Below the pieces are notes generated by a model, which was given only the letters and a program-made list of their open reading frames with translations, had not been told where the DNA came from and ran no database searches. Shown here in pieces: positions 1-12,800 of a DNA stretch of 64,000 nt. Where the stretch lies: the NCBI RefSeq assembly GCF_001649575.2, contig NC_051440.1:17006976-17070975 (forward strand). Direction: 5' to 3'. Position numbers and translations under genes: made by a program. This DNA is from Kryptolebias marmoratus. Lineage: Eukaryota; Chordata; Actinopteri; Cyprinodontiformes; Rivulidae. Within the stretch, counting starts at the first letter, position 1; each line of letters opens with the position of its first letter.

Positions 1-120
1 GTGCAGTTCTAGGCACAGCCAAGATACTGCGCAGAACCCTCAAGCTCCCAGGCCTCTGGTAGAGGACCCGAGCTCAGAGGATGAAACAAAGACCACCCGC
101 GGAGGGTGAGAAGGGAATTT

Positions 121-175
<55 letters not shown>

Positions 176-178
176 ATA
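1..178. repeat. End of an interspersed repeat with a (TA)n(GA)n tail
   Basis: The first 120 bases are GC-richer than what follows (CTCAAGCTCCCAGGCCTCTG, then GGTAGAGGACCCGAGCTC). They run into a T-run, about 30 bases of TA dinucleotides and about 24 bases of GA dinucleotides ending near 175. The abrupt change in composition and the simple-sequence tail suggest the truncated end of a dispersed element continuing left of the window. The first part resembles a repeat I associate with fish genomes, but I cannot name the family. The dinucleotide tract is plain in the sequence; the transposon origin is inference. Confidence 0.5.
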
Positions 179-2990
179 GGGTTATGAAATAGCTTTAGAA
201 GGGCACCATGATTTCAACAAAAGAGACCATAACCAATAAATATTTTCTGAGAGAACACGACTTGTATGGAATCTGAGTGGGGTAGATGTGTTTTTGTTTG
301 TTTGTGGTATCGCACTGTAAAGCACGTCTGCATCATCTGTTTCACAGCAGAATGCTTCTGCCATCATTTAGACTGTGGTGGCAAAAAATATTCTAACAAT
401 GACTGGCACATTAAATAGCCAAGACAACTTACTCTGGTGCTGCATTTACAGTATTTTCCAAGGGAAAAAAAACTTGTAACTCTATGCTTGTTACACTTCA
501 AAATAACTGTTTTACTATTGGGTAGAAAAATGGGTGTTGTCTTCCAAATGAGACCAAGATCAAGCAGAAAACCACAGCCTCCATGTTGCTCCCTTTTTCT
601 AGCTTTTAATAATCAGCACTCCTCCAATATGCTCATGACAAGCTTGGTAACTGACAAGCCTGCCAACAAGCCAATAGAAGCAAAACACAGTACTGAAGAT
701 GCCATTATTAATTCATTACAAAGGAATACAGTATCTGTGAAGTTACTTCATGTAGACACCATTTCTGGTGATAGAATAATCAGCTGTAATCAGTCTGAGA
801 TGCAAGCTGCATTCCCTTCACTTTACATAAATGTAGCATTGATGATAGGAGGTGGTATATCTGTGGAGTAGCCTACTTTGATGTTGTTATGATGCTCCAA
901 ACAGCTTTTTCTCCAGGGACTTTGTTTCCAGGCCAGATACACACTGCTGATTAAGAAACCAATCCTCTTGATGTGGCTGTAAACTACAAGAAGCTTTAAC
1001 ACATTTTGATGTAAGAGCTACCCTAACAGAAGACACACACACTTTTCAATATCTATCTAACTTAAAAAGGAACAACCTCACACATCACACACAAATACAA
1101 ATATCCACTATATTGATCCGAGATGTTTCCCACATGGGTCTCCAGCTGGAGATCGATGGGAGAGGAGGCTGAAAGTGACACCTGTGAGTGAGGGGTTTGA
1201 AAGAGAGCTGTGTGGGGGAATCTCCTGTCACAGAGTAAATCATTGGTCTGAGGTCATGACAGTCATGTTTGCATGTATACTGAGAAAAAAAAATGTTTGT
1301 TACACTCTGACTGTGTATGAGCATTCAGTTTGAAATTCATTTCCCATCTCTGTCATGTGTACAGTGTTTTATGTGGCAAACTTCAACAGATAATGATGTT
1401 TAAGTTTTCACCGGAGCTGAGAGGTCTCTGACTTTTTAGGTCTTCGTTTCTTCTTCTTTTCATCCTGTGGTTCTGTAATTAGTTGATTGACCCCTGCTGT
1501 CAGGGCCTAATTAGACATAGTAATTAAGGATTAGATGGGTCAGGAGGGAGGTATGTGTGTGCGTGGGTGTGTGTGTGGTTGTCAAAGATGAGAGTGGGGG
1601 TTAGAATATATGCATGTTGTAGGCTTATAAGGGATGTGGAGGTCGATATGTTGCGTTTGGTTTTAGAGGACAGGCAATTGTCCACTGTAGCTGCTTTGTT
1701 TGCAAGATCAGTGCAAGATGGACGCAAGATGAATGTAAACAAGTTTAATTAAAAAGTACTACTGTACTAAAGCAGGACTATTAACATTATTGAGCTGACT
1801 AATGCATCGAATGGCTGCAGTGTGTTTCTGGAGTGGTAACACCCAATGATTGGGAAGTGCTCTGCTGGCAAAATAGGTAAGAAAGGAATTATGTCTCTCT
1901 GAGGAAATGTCACAAATCCCTTTATGTTTATCACCAGCACATTATGAGTAAAAATAAAAAAGCAATGTGTGCCTATGTGTGTGTGTGTTTGATTGCTAAA
2001 AGCACTATTAAATTGCAGCTTGAAAGAGGCACAAAATTGCATTATTGTGCTGTTTAAATAAAATTAATTAAACTACATTTAAAAATTAAAGCACCAAGTC
2101 ACACAGACATTATGGCAAAACATCTAGCACAATGGAGCAGAAAGTACATTCAAGTAACAGCAATTACTAAAACACAAAAGAATCCGGAAAATAAGCCACT
2201 TCATGCGCATTAGTTAATGGAAAATGAGGAGTCAGAAAGAATAATGGAATACAAATAAAAACATTTGACAGCGGCACATCATCTAACAATTTAAAATAAA
2301 TCTATAGACGCAAACCCTTGTTCTAAATGATGTATTTTCTGCAAATAAATTAAGGTGCTGCTTTTCTATTTAACCTCTGTGACATTAAAAGAATCAACGG
2401 ACAAGAAAATAAAACTGCCAACTTGGGTGCATGTGAACCAAAAACATGAAAAAAGAAGAAAGAAAAGAAAAACTACTTCCATAAAAACTATTTAAAAGAA
2501 AAGTTTAAAGTTTAGCCCAGGTATTGTGAAAAAAAAAAACAATCAATTTACTCTCAGAAATATACTAACAATGGCATCTTCTGTACGTTTGTCTTGTCTC
2601 TGAAATGAATAGTTATTGAATGCTGCCTTCCTGTTCAGTCTGCACTACTGACCTGAACAGTCAGAAGGGCTCACACAGTGTAATTCATTCATGTTATCAC
2701 TTTAGTTCTTAGAGTTTCCATTGCCATTTTTTATTTAAGTTTCAATAATATGCTTAGTTTAGGTACTTTTTGTGTATTCTAAGGACTTGATGCACACTAG
2801 GTGGATTTGCAAATCACTTCTGACCCATAAAAGATTAAGGGTCATGACTCACCAGCTAGTCTGAGCTGGCACACAGTAAACTGACCCTAATCTGACACTC
2901 ATCTTTCCAAATATGTGATAAAATCCCTAATATCCCACAGATAAAAGTAATTCTTTAAAAACAGATATATCAGTTGTTCACTATATTTTA
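179..2990. other. Gene-free stretch
   Basis: No recognisable coding exon is seen. The longest open frame (437-871 +, 144 codons) has no familiar domain and no convincing splice context, and a frame of that length can arise by chance in AT-rich DNA. A short TG-rich tract lies at about 1552-1580. The rest is AT-rich single-copy-looking sequence. Confidence 0.6.
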
Positions 2991-2994
2991 TAGG

Positions 2995-3371
2995 TGTAAT
3001 GGGAATAAAAAAAAGTGCTTCAATGATTCTCTGCTGCATGTAAGTTAAAGCTGTGTTTAACTGTTAGAGTGGAAAAGTATGGATGCATTTATGACACCAT
3101 GTTTTAGTAAAGGAGCACTCCTTGTCTTATAGGGCTCTGGGGTGTAGGAAGCAGTTACCTGATCCTTAGCCCTATTCGGAGACCCCTCCTCATCCTATGG
3201 AAAGTTACCGAGTGTGTAGAGCTGGGTATTTAAAGGGGGACCTTTTGTTATTTTGTCAGACTCACTCTGCTGACTCACCTCAGCTCAGTGATTTTCAGCT
3301 ATATAGCTTAAATAAATGATCCTAAGACAAAACTCTTTGTTGTCCTCTTTGTTAAACAAAATTCCACAACA
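2995..3371 (+). mobile_element. Solo LTR of a retrotransposon, 4-bp target duplication
   Basis: A 377-bp element starts TGTAATGGGAAT and ends ATTCCACAACA. The ends form an imperfect inverted repeat with the TG...CA termini of LTRs. It is flanked on both sides by TAGG (2991-2994 and 3372-3375), consistent with a 4-bp target-site duplication. Inside, in the order expected of an LTR, are a TATA-like GGGTATTTAAAG at about 3226-3237 and an AATAAA polyadenylation signal at 3311-3316. No internal gag or pol coding sequence is present, so this is a solo LTR left by recombination. The family (Gypsy- or ERV-like) is not determined. Confidence 0.7.
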
Positions 3372-3375
3372 TAGG

Positions 3376-4340
3376 TTAGCACAGTCTTGAGCAAGTTAAT
3401 CTAAGACAGTTGCCCTCCATCAACATTATGCAGTCTATATGTTTAGAGACATCTATCAGCAGAACTGAAACTGCTGTATTTTTACATTATCATTGAATTG
3501 CAAATTTAAGTTAAATTTATTCACTTCAAAATAAAATTTTAGTCCAAAAGAGACTGCTCCTGAATTTTTGCTGCTGCCACACCATGTTACCAGAGAAGCC
3601 TAACAAGAGCAAACCTCATGCCAGTGTGTGGGTCTTTTAGACTTTTATGATACATGATTAGTGCTGTACTGATTTTGAACCACAACCAGATAGATACTGT
3701 TACCAAACTTTTCCCTTATTCTAACACATTCTGAATACTCATATACAGATACTGCATGTTTACAGATATTACCTGAAATGTAATGTGTTTTCTTTTCTGT
3801 GCCATGACACAGTGGCAACATTGAGTTATAATTGTCTAAAAGTTGTTCAGTAGGGCTTTTGACAAAAGGAAATAGAATAACAAACAAGCAGCAAGAAGAA
3901 TAAAAAGCCCAACATGATAATACCACAGCAATGTATCTAACAAAAAAAGGGTTGGATTAGTTTCTCAGAGAACTGCCTGGACACAAATCCTTTGATTTAT
4001 GTGTCAAAAGCAGCACTCTGATGTTGTACTACAACAAAACAGAGATCTTGCTTTTATCAGTTTCTAATCAAATATAACTAAAAATATTTTTTAAAGAACT
4101 GACTCAGTGCTAAAGAAGGGTCTGTCTGAAGCTGATCAAAGTAACCAAGTAAGTTTAAAACATTACTTGGTTGCTTTTCGACAACTTTCTAGTTGTTCCA
4201 AATCTATTTTGCAGTCAGAGTAAACAGTAAATATACCCACTTTCAGTTCTTTGGTTTTGATTATCAAGACATAGCCATAAAAATATCATCTGGTGCATAT
4301 CATGTCAGCCATATCATGTTTTTATTTATTTATCTTACAC
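3376..4340. other. Gene-free stretch
   Basis: AT-rich sequence between the solo LTR and a DNA-transposon fragment. No coding exon, RNA gene or repeat that I recognise. Confidence 0.55.
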
Positions 4341-4344
4341 AAAC

Positions 4345-4760
4345 TAAGCTGAAATGCAGAAGCAGTGTTTGAAAAAGTGCACCTCATGATTAAATAGCTT
4401 GTAGAATCACCTTTAGCAGCAATAACTTGGAGTAATCGACTTCTGCATGACCTTATCAGTCTCCTAAACAGCTGTGGTAGAATTATGGCCCACTCTTCTT
4501 GACAGTGCTGCTTCGGTTCATTGAGGTTCGCCGGCATTCATTCATGCTCTTCTAAGGATCCACCAAAGCATTTCAATCAGTAGGAGGTCTGAAAGTTGAC
4601 TGGACCATTGCAACACCTTGATTCTTTTTTTCTTTTACAGCCATGATAGTTTTGCTGATGTGCTTGGGATCATTGTTTTACTGTATAACCCAGTTTTGGC
4701 AAAGCACAATTTCAGTCACACCCACACATAAATTTTTCAGGCAGATTTATATGACAAACC
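4345..4760. mobile_element. Non-autonomous DNA-transposon-like repeat, first half
   Basis: The stretch with AATCACCTTTAGCAGCAATA at about 4405 and CATTGCAACACCTTGATTC at about 4606 resembles a dispersed fish repeat I recognise, in which a block ending in GTGCTTGGGATCATTG follows. The complementary second half of what appears to be the same family lies on the other strand at 35,755-36,000. There is no transposase frame. Family assignment is uncertain and the edges are approximate. Confidence 0.55.
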
Positions 4761-5709
4761 CTGAATTAGAAGAGCTATTTTAACAATTATATGTGAACTT
4801 TAATTTGCAAGCTCAAACTCCTTTTTGACTATATTAAATGTTCCCATAAATGTACAACAATCACTGCATTAGTGCCTTATTGGTGCTACATTAGTACCGT
4901 CCTGTATTAATAAATATTGACAGTCACCTTTTAATGACAGGACAGGGTTTGCACCGAATTGTTTGGCTGCAGTTTGTAAGCCCTCTCAAAATGAATGAAC
5001 GGACAAACAAACAGAAACAAATGAATGAAAGAAGCAATGGTAAAAAATATTTTCATTTACATGTGATTATGTTTTTTAAGGTATTAAATAAAGCATTTGA
5101 TAGCTGATGGAATACTATAAAATAATATTGTAAAATAAGTCAACAAACTGTCAGAGTGAAATCCAAGAAAACTTTGTGGATATTGAGCTTGTAACACTGA
5201 GGCATACAGGCCACAGAGAATTTTGCAGCTTATAGAGTGGGGGAGTGAGAATGTTGGCACCAGATAGGGTGCAGTGACAGGCAACCCCAGAGCCAAGCTC
5301 AGAGGGGGAGCCTATCGCTCACTGCTGCCCTATGGGGGTTGATATGCTTTCTTCTTCTGCACTTTTTTTATGTCTCTCACTGCTTTGCTGTGTTGTTTTC
5401 AAGAAACTCTGCTCTGGTGTTGTTTGACACATTGCAAGAAAGAATGGTATAAGAGGAACAAAAAGAAAAGAAAAGGAAAGAGATGTGAAAAGAAGGGAGA
5501 AGCCTCTTTCAATAAACAGTGTGATGTGGGTACTGTATAAGAAGAAGATATAAAAAAGTAAAAATCCAGCAGGAGAGGTAAGATAGAAGACAGGTGTGAG
5601 AGATAAGGAGCAAACCTGGATATTAAAAGACTGACTCACCATGATGCTGTCTCTACATGCAGAAAACACAAAGATGTAAAACAGATTTAAGTGTAACCAT
5701 TAAAATAGT

Positions 5710-5710
5710 A

Positions 5711-5777
<67 letters not shown>
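5710..5777. repeat. (AT)n microsatellite
   Basis: An A-run followed by more than 30 uninterrupted AT dinucleotides. It is likely polymorphic in length and prone to assembly error. The flanks (4761-5709 and 5778-6210) are AT-rich with no gene seen. Confidence 0.95.
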
Positions 5778-5781
<4 letters not shown>

Positions 5782-6204
5782 ACAGCAGAGATGAAAATTT
5801 AGAGATACTGTAGCTGATATGATTTAGTGTATTAATATAAAAATGAGGGCAGAATGACCTATTACAAAAATCAAAACAGAGAAACGTAAAATAGAGTACA
5901 GAATAAAAACAAGTGATGAACTGAAAAGCAGTAATTGCATTAACCTTACTTGTATAACTGTTATGACCTTATACTTTTTTCCCCCTATTTTTGTTAATAT
6001 CCTGGGTGTGTGTTGTGCTTGTGGAAAACTCCTTAATTTATCACCTGGAAGCAGGTAATATATGACAGCAATTATTATTCAGTTGTGTGTAACTACTCTA
6101 AGTTACAGATATATATTTTTTCTGCTTCTTTCTGCAAAGGTCTCCACAGCAAGCAAACTCGCATAGAGGATTTGGGAATTGTTTTATACCAGATGCTCTT
6201 CTTG

Positions 6205-6340
6205 ATGCCACCTGGGCTCAAACCCACAGCCTCAGAAGTAAATGGTAAATGGACTGTACTTTCTAGCCAACCAGGCCACTCAAAGCGCTTTAACTACCAG
6301 ACCTCAGCACTGACCAATGAGCTACGGAGGCTTATCAAAG
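6205..6340. repeat. Fish interspersed repeat fragment
   Basis: Contains AAATGGTAAATGGACTGTAC and CCACTCAAAGCGCTTTAACT, modules I know from a widespread fish short repeat. They are followed by a tRNA-like string (ACCAATGAGCTACGGAGG) suggesting a tRNA-derived part on the minus strand. Edges are approximate and the family is not assigned. Confidence 0.5.
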
Positions 6341-9300
6341 TTGCAGATATTAATTGGCAAATTAGAAATTGACTGTGGTCTAAAATTCATAGTCAGATTG
6401 TGGAAGGTCAAAACCAGTGTGAATAAATTTACTTAATGCATTGTTGTTTTATCTGTTATTTGGTTAAACCATATATTCACTAACATTTGGTATATGCAGT
6501 ATGAGTTGTTGCCAGGATGTTTCCAATCTGATCTCAAGTATCAGATCAGGACATCCCCAGAGAACTGACAAGCATGTTCAAATACCTTTTCAAAATATAG
6601 GCTCCCCATCAGATTATGCATTTCAATGAAATAAAATGTACCACATATTTTGATGTGTTTTTATTGTTAGTGTTCATGCCCTCTGTTGGCCTGACTCTGT
6701 CATGTCAGAGTTTATTGCAGTCTGCATTTTCATCTGGACAGAGATGTTTTCCTTTGAAAAGGAGAAAAAATGATTTGTTTTAGTATGTGAAATAGTGTTT
6801 CAACATCCTATATAAGACAAAATAACAAACAGTGGAACTATTTCTAAGACATACTTTTTAAAAAGCAATTTTTAAAGGTCTAGTCATTTAGTAAAAATAG
6901 CAGAACAGATAAAGCCCTCTATTAGTAAGAAAACTGGTAAGCTTTTTTGTTATTGGTGGGGATTTCATGTAGCTGACTAATATGTTAAGCCTCTCTTGTC
7001 AGTGATCTGCAAGCAGGAGAAAATTATCTTTAACGGCTTAAAGTTATCCTTAAGGAGTAGGTCTAATGCCAACTCTGTGGGACTGAGCAGCTAAACTGTT
7101 TCTTACATACAGATCATTTTCATAATTCACTGATGTTCTGACCACTAAGGTCTTTGTGACAATGTCAAAACCTACTCATAGTTGCAAGAGTAAACAACTA
7201 CACTGAAATCTGAGCATTTGCTCTTGTGGAAAAGCACTCAGACAAAAAAAAAATAGACATTTCACATAATAAAGAGAGCTTTCTGTTTAGTGCTATATCC
7301 CTTTACAGTGCATTAATTATTCATCTTGGGGAAATACCACAATACTCCCATACTGTTATTACTTACCAGTGACCTCGCAGGAAGGATGCAAACTAAAAGA
7401 CTTTGATGGACTGACAGGTCTTTTAGAGTGAGGGTTATTGGACACCTCAACACTACATGTCACTTTGCTGTGACAATACATTCATCAGCAGCGCAGGGCC
7501 TGCAACAAAAAGGAAACCAGCAACATGTCTGGTTTGATGTGGACTTTGTGCACTGACCGCAGGATACAAATGTGTAACACGCAGAGCAGAACAGTGACCA
7601 ACAGCATTTTGTCTCTTAAAGGGAAACATAATACAAAACCATAAAAAAATGTTTAAAGTCCTGGCCAGGGGGTTTTGGGTGTCACAGAGACCTAGTGTTA
7701 TGCTTTAAGGCTCTGTATGGAATAACCCACCATTATGTTGTTGCAAGCCAGTTTGGCCGTGAGCTTCACACTCTTGAGAGCCTGCAATAACATGTCCAGG
7801 TTGTAAGAGGAAAAAAAGGGAAATCAATAACATGTTCTTAGACTTTAGTGCTTAGCAGAATGCTATCTTTTTTTCTAAATCAAGTTTTTCCTTTCAGGTC
7901 AAAAGGGGACTTGATGCTACTGCTGCATTATGTTATTTACATGGACACATCATTACTAGTCTTACATGCATTTTATGCTGTATATGATACATTACTGCAG
8001 TTCATCACAAACCTTGCAACTCTTCAGGTGCTTGACTTTTGTTACGATTGTTTTTGATTCAAACTCTATAAAGTTTCACAGTTTGCAGAAACTTTTATTT
8101 CTGCGGCTATCATTATGGCCAATAAAAGGACCTGGCAAAGACTGCACCAAATAAACATGAAGAAGTTACTGGATTTGTGTCCTGCACAATATCTGTACTA
8201 TCAGTTTTTCTGTTGTGTGCACAAAAGAACCATTTGTTTTCAATTTGATTTAAAAAAAATATATGTTTAAGAAAATTACACAAGAAATATGTCACCAAAA
8301 GCAAATAAGGAAAATATATTTTTAATGAGATATGTGAATCTACATATAATGAGATAATATTCAATTTATTTTCATTTTACAATTTACACATTTTTATTTA
8401 TTTGTTTATTTGTTTATTCGTTTCAGCTCATCGAGATTTTCAGTTTGAACTCACTGTTTCAGGAACGCACGCAGATTAAATGTTGGCATTCTCATTTTAA
8501 GCAAAGCTTTTCTAACGCTGAACACATTGTTCCTCTGTTCTATCTTTGGAGATAAGCACCGAAGCCTCTTTGTTTGAGTTTTCACAATGCATGCAAATTT
8601 GGAGAATAGTGTCAGCTCAGAGTGGGAAGAAGAAAAACTATATTTTAACACACACACAAATGAAGATGTACTAAAATACATTTGTATCCATGTAGAGTGA
8701 AGCTTATAGCAGAAGGATACATTTTAATAAAGAAAGGCCTTGTAATTTTCTAAATTTGGTAGCAATTTTCTTGACACATTTAAGTGTTCACATTGCACCC
8801 ACTTCCGCCCGCAATACCCTGCTGTGCACAGATGAGTGGAGCTGTCTAATGCTGGATATTTTCCCCTTAAGGCTGTTTCCATTTAGGATGCTAGGAATAA
8901 TGTTACACACTCCATTATTTTTACAGGCCTTGGGCATCTCATTCAGGTCCATTCAAGAATATATTGACTTTTACTTTGTTGCATGATTGAGGCTTGTTTG
9001 CCTTTCTGCCCGCAGATGACTCGGGCAAGCAGACTGTAAAGCATAAGTAGAGGAAAAAAGCCAGGCTATAAAAGAGAAAAAGAAAAAATACGTCTTGAGC
9101 CAGGCAGATTCAGTAAATCTGTTGGGATTCTTTCATTTTCTCATATATTATGGTGTTACAAAGAAGAAAAATGACACATATACGAAAAATGATGAAAATT
9201 TGAATAGGACAAGTAAACTGTGATAAGTAAAACACTGACTGTTTTATATTTTTATGACTGGTTTCATAATAATGGAACTGTACGTCCCTTTACAGTTATC

Positions 9301-9774
9301 TCTAATGTCCCTAGAAATGTTTTTTCCAATTTGTTTACTTTCTTGTTTCAGACTCTTTCATTTACACTATTTCATTATCTCTGCATTACCTGTGTTTTTT
9401 ATCTTTCAACAAAAACTGTCTCAGAGGAAGAGAGAAATTACCTGCCTATCCATTAGATTCTCTGGCATGTCATTAAGTCTGGGTTCTGGTTGCAATGGCA
9501 GAAAATGAAGCCACATGCTCAAGCTCCTCTGAGAGAACCTCCACCTGTTAGGGGAGGATGCTTGGGTATGTCTGGTCTGTCTGGGGTTTCCACCTAACTT
9601 GTTGTGTCCAGAATACCATGACAAAAAGGTCTGTCACAGATATCTTGATCAGATGCATTACTTCCCTGGTTTTGATGCAAGGAAGAGAAGCATCTATCTC
9701 TATTCAGGCCTGAGGTTGAGGATGAGACACTGCAAAAGAAAACTTATGTTTGCTGTGTGTATTTTATTAATCAG
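6341..9774. other. Gene-free stretch
   Basis: AT-rich sequence with short open frames only, none with a recognisable domain. A (TTTA/TTTG) low-complexity run lies at about 8393-8422. I see no RNA gene. Confidence 0.55.
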
Positions 9775-9861
9775 GCTGCAATGTAATGTGGTTGTTAGCA
9801 CTGTCTCCTCACAGCAAAACTGTCTCCCGTTCAAGTCTCCATTGATTTTTTTTTTTTTTTT
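9775..9861 (+). repeat. Head fragment of a tRNA-derived SINE-like repeat
   Basis: GGTTGTTAGCACTGTCTCCT followed by CACAGCAAAACTG and CCGTTCAAGTCTCC matches the tRNA-like head (B-box-like GTTCAAGTC) of the element whose body is seen at 49,283-49,500 (+) and, reversed, at 15,494, 18,498 and 52,896. It ends in a T15 run at about 9847. Confidence 0.5.
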
Positions 9862-12800
9862 GTGAAATTGGCACATTGCCTCCGATTGTTTTTGATGTGT
9901 CTCTGGGCATTTTTAGTTAAAGCCCTCCACAAATTGTGGTATTGAAGAACAAAACATACAGAAATAATTTTTGACAGCTTGCCTGAAAATGACACATTTA
10001 GTTCAAACTAAGCAACTTTTTGCATTAAATGCAGTTTTCATACCAGCTCACAGAGTAGCTCTATATTGTATAATAATGTCAAATAAACAGTTATAAACTG
10101 AACAAATTGTATTATATTGTAAAACTTTCTAGTGATCTAGCATGTTACATAAAGAATAAATAAGGATATTAAATAAATGACTTTTCTAAAATAAAGGGAC
10201 AGTTTGAATCTTTAGAAGTGGGGTGCAGTGGAAATGTTACAAACAACTATTGGAGCTAGTTCTTTCAACAATCAAGTTTGGAGAAAAATATTGTTTCTGA
10301 CCAGACTGATGGGCTAACAGCTAGTCAGAGTGAGAAGAAGGCCAAAGTGGACTGCTATCCTTTTAAAACAACTTCATGCTTTAAAATCTCATAGTGATTC
10401 ATGTGAACTCTATTTTAGCAACCTTACATCTTTCCTACTTTAACATTGCTTAGTTATTCTAGTAGAAATGGTATGATACTCCTGTTGAAGTGCCTGAGAC
10501 TGCAAGGGAAGTGTTACAGCTGCAGCAGCTGATAGCCGCTGATGCTGCGACCATTTACATTTGCAAATACCCATAGAATTCTTGTTTAAAATTAAAATGC
10601 AAAATTGGCAGCAGCTTAAATGATTATGAAATTGCGTTCACATGAACTGCTCTAAAAATATTTGAGACTAAAGATGTTTAGACAACAGCGATCTATTTTG
10701 GTCTTGGCCTCAGTCAGAATAGTTGGTAGTCTGTCAGGCCTATCAAAAATAAACCTTATTTCTCCAAAGCGAAGCCATGCAAAGTGCTATCTATGGTGAA
10801 ATTTTAATTGTTCATTATCTTTCCATAGAACCCCACTTCAAAATATTCAAACTATTACATTAAGCCATGGAAGTATCGTGCCAGCAATAAAGCTCACAAA
10901 CCTCCCTGAACCCATAAGAAGCATCAAGAGCTTTCAAGCCTCTCAGCAGATCTGTTCAGCCCATGGACAAAGATCGGCCAAATGTCTCACTTGATTTGTG
11001 AAGTCCAAAATAACTCGCTTTCTAGTAGCTCCTCTTTTATGCTAAGAGCAGCACACATTAAATTTCTCTTCACAGCACCAGATTGATGGAAACTGTTACT
11101 TGAATACAGAGACTGTTCAATTAATGGGATTGAAAGACACTTTGAAAACTTACATCCAACCTTTGTAAAGTTATAGGACAGATCATTAAAGAAAACTCAT
11201 TAAAAGAGGAAAGTATTACTTTCTGCCCATAGCTTGTCTTTATTTAGTTAAAGGTGCATTTTCACTACACTTGCTGCTTATCACTGCTTTTTGTCTGCAA
11301 TCACACTTGTTGGTATTCTTGCATGACAGCTAATTAATATCACTGACATAGATTAATGATAGGGGTACATTCACACTGACACAATTCTTCCAGAGATATG
11401 AGAGAAATGTATAGTAAATCAAAGCCAATTCTCAGTTATGGCAGATTCATTTTCTAGACTGACAAGATGTTATATAAAAATCTCTGTAGGTTCCAGCTGC
11501 TTTTGTCATTTGGGATATGTTCTTGAACAAGGCAATAAATCCCCTTCATTTTAGGAGTAAAGGTATTAACAAACTTAAAGCCATTTCTGACTTATGTCAT
11601 TGCCAGTTCTGTGTCAAAAGTGAAAAGTGAAATCAAAGCTTTCTTGATAGAAACTAGGAAAAGAAAATAAATAGCATAACGCAAACCTTTAAACTACAGC
11701 AATGTAACCAAAATAAATCAAAATCCAGCTTTCATTTGAATCCCTTCATTAAACACATTTCATGCCAGATTGTTAAGATAATAGGTATATCTTGATACTA
11801 AATCTAAAAGTGTAATAGAATAATTATTCTAAAGAAATATAATAATTAATCCAGTAAATTATTTATACCATATTTACAGATGAAAATAACACATAAACAA
11901 AGTATCCATTATTAAAACTTAGATTTTCTTTAACATGCTCTGTTTGGTAATTTGATATTGCTGAAATATGCAAGGACATCCTGCCAGAAATTACGGAAAT
12001 ACAAAAAATACCAAAAAAGTAACTATATTAAAAGTTATGATGCATATTAAAAATAAGTTGCAAAGTTTTTACAGACTGTTAAACCATGTAGATACCAGGA
12101 GAATACTTAGTTGTTGAGTTTCAATAAAGAGCCAACCTGCATTTGATGCCACTGGATTTATACTTCACAAATGTATTTTATCTACACAAATTTACTGAAA
12201 TATTAAGTAATTTTATGTAACCAATTAGGTTAAAAGATAAATATTCAGTATGGGTTATTAAGACTCATGTAACATGTCACAAGGAGTTGTGGGATATCTT
12301 GGTTTACACCAGTATTCCTGTTCTTATGCGAAAAATTAAAGTGAAAAAGAACAATTTAAGTTATTTCAAGGCTGCCTTTTTCTAATTTGCAGTGAATGTA
12401 TGTTTGTACTTTTTGTGCAGATTATGTTTGGCAGGTTTCTAGAAATTTATGTATAGTAATGTATAGTATAGTAATTAAAACCCACACACAATGATTAGAC
12501 ATAAGATTATAAGCATCTGCCTAAAATCGAGTTGGTTCTAAACAGTGTGAAGGTGTCCTGAAGTGTTTGGTACCTGAAACCTAGCAAAAGATTTTTTAAT
12601 TCGCAAAGATGCCATAAGACCCAATCAGATTGGTGTTTCCAAAGTTTGCTGCTGGGTAAAGACCTCTAATTCTTCTGTGTGCTTTGAGCCATTTCTTTGC
12701 AGTTTTTGCAGGGCTCGCTGTTGTCCTGCTGGGAGAGGGAGCTGCTTCTGCTACTGTAGTGCAATGCTCTTGCACTGTGAGGGGTTGAGGAGTGATTGGT

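Noticed and set aside
437..871. 144-codon open frame as a small gene
   Set aside because: No recognisable domain, no splice or promoter context, and its composition fits AT-rich non-coding DNA. Kept only as unexplained.
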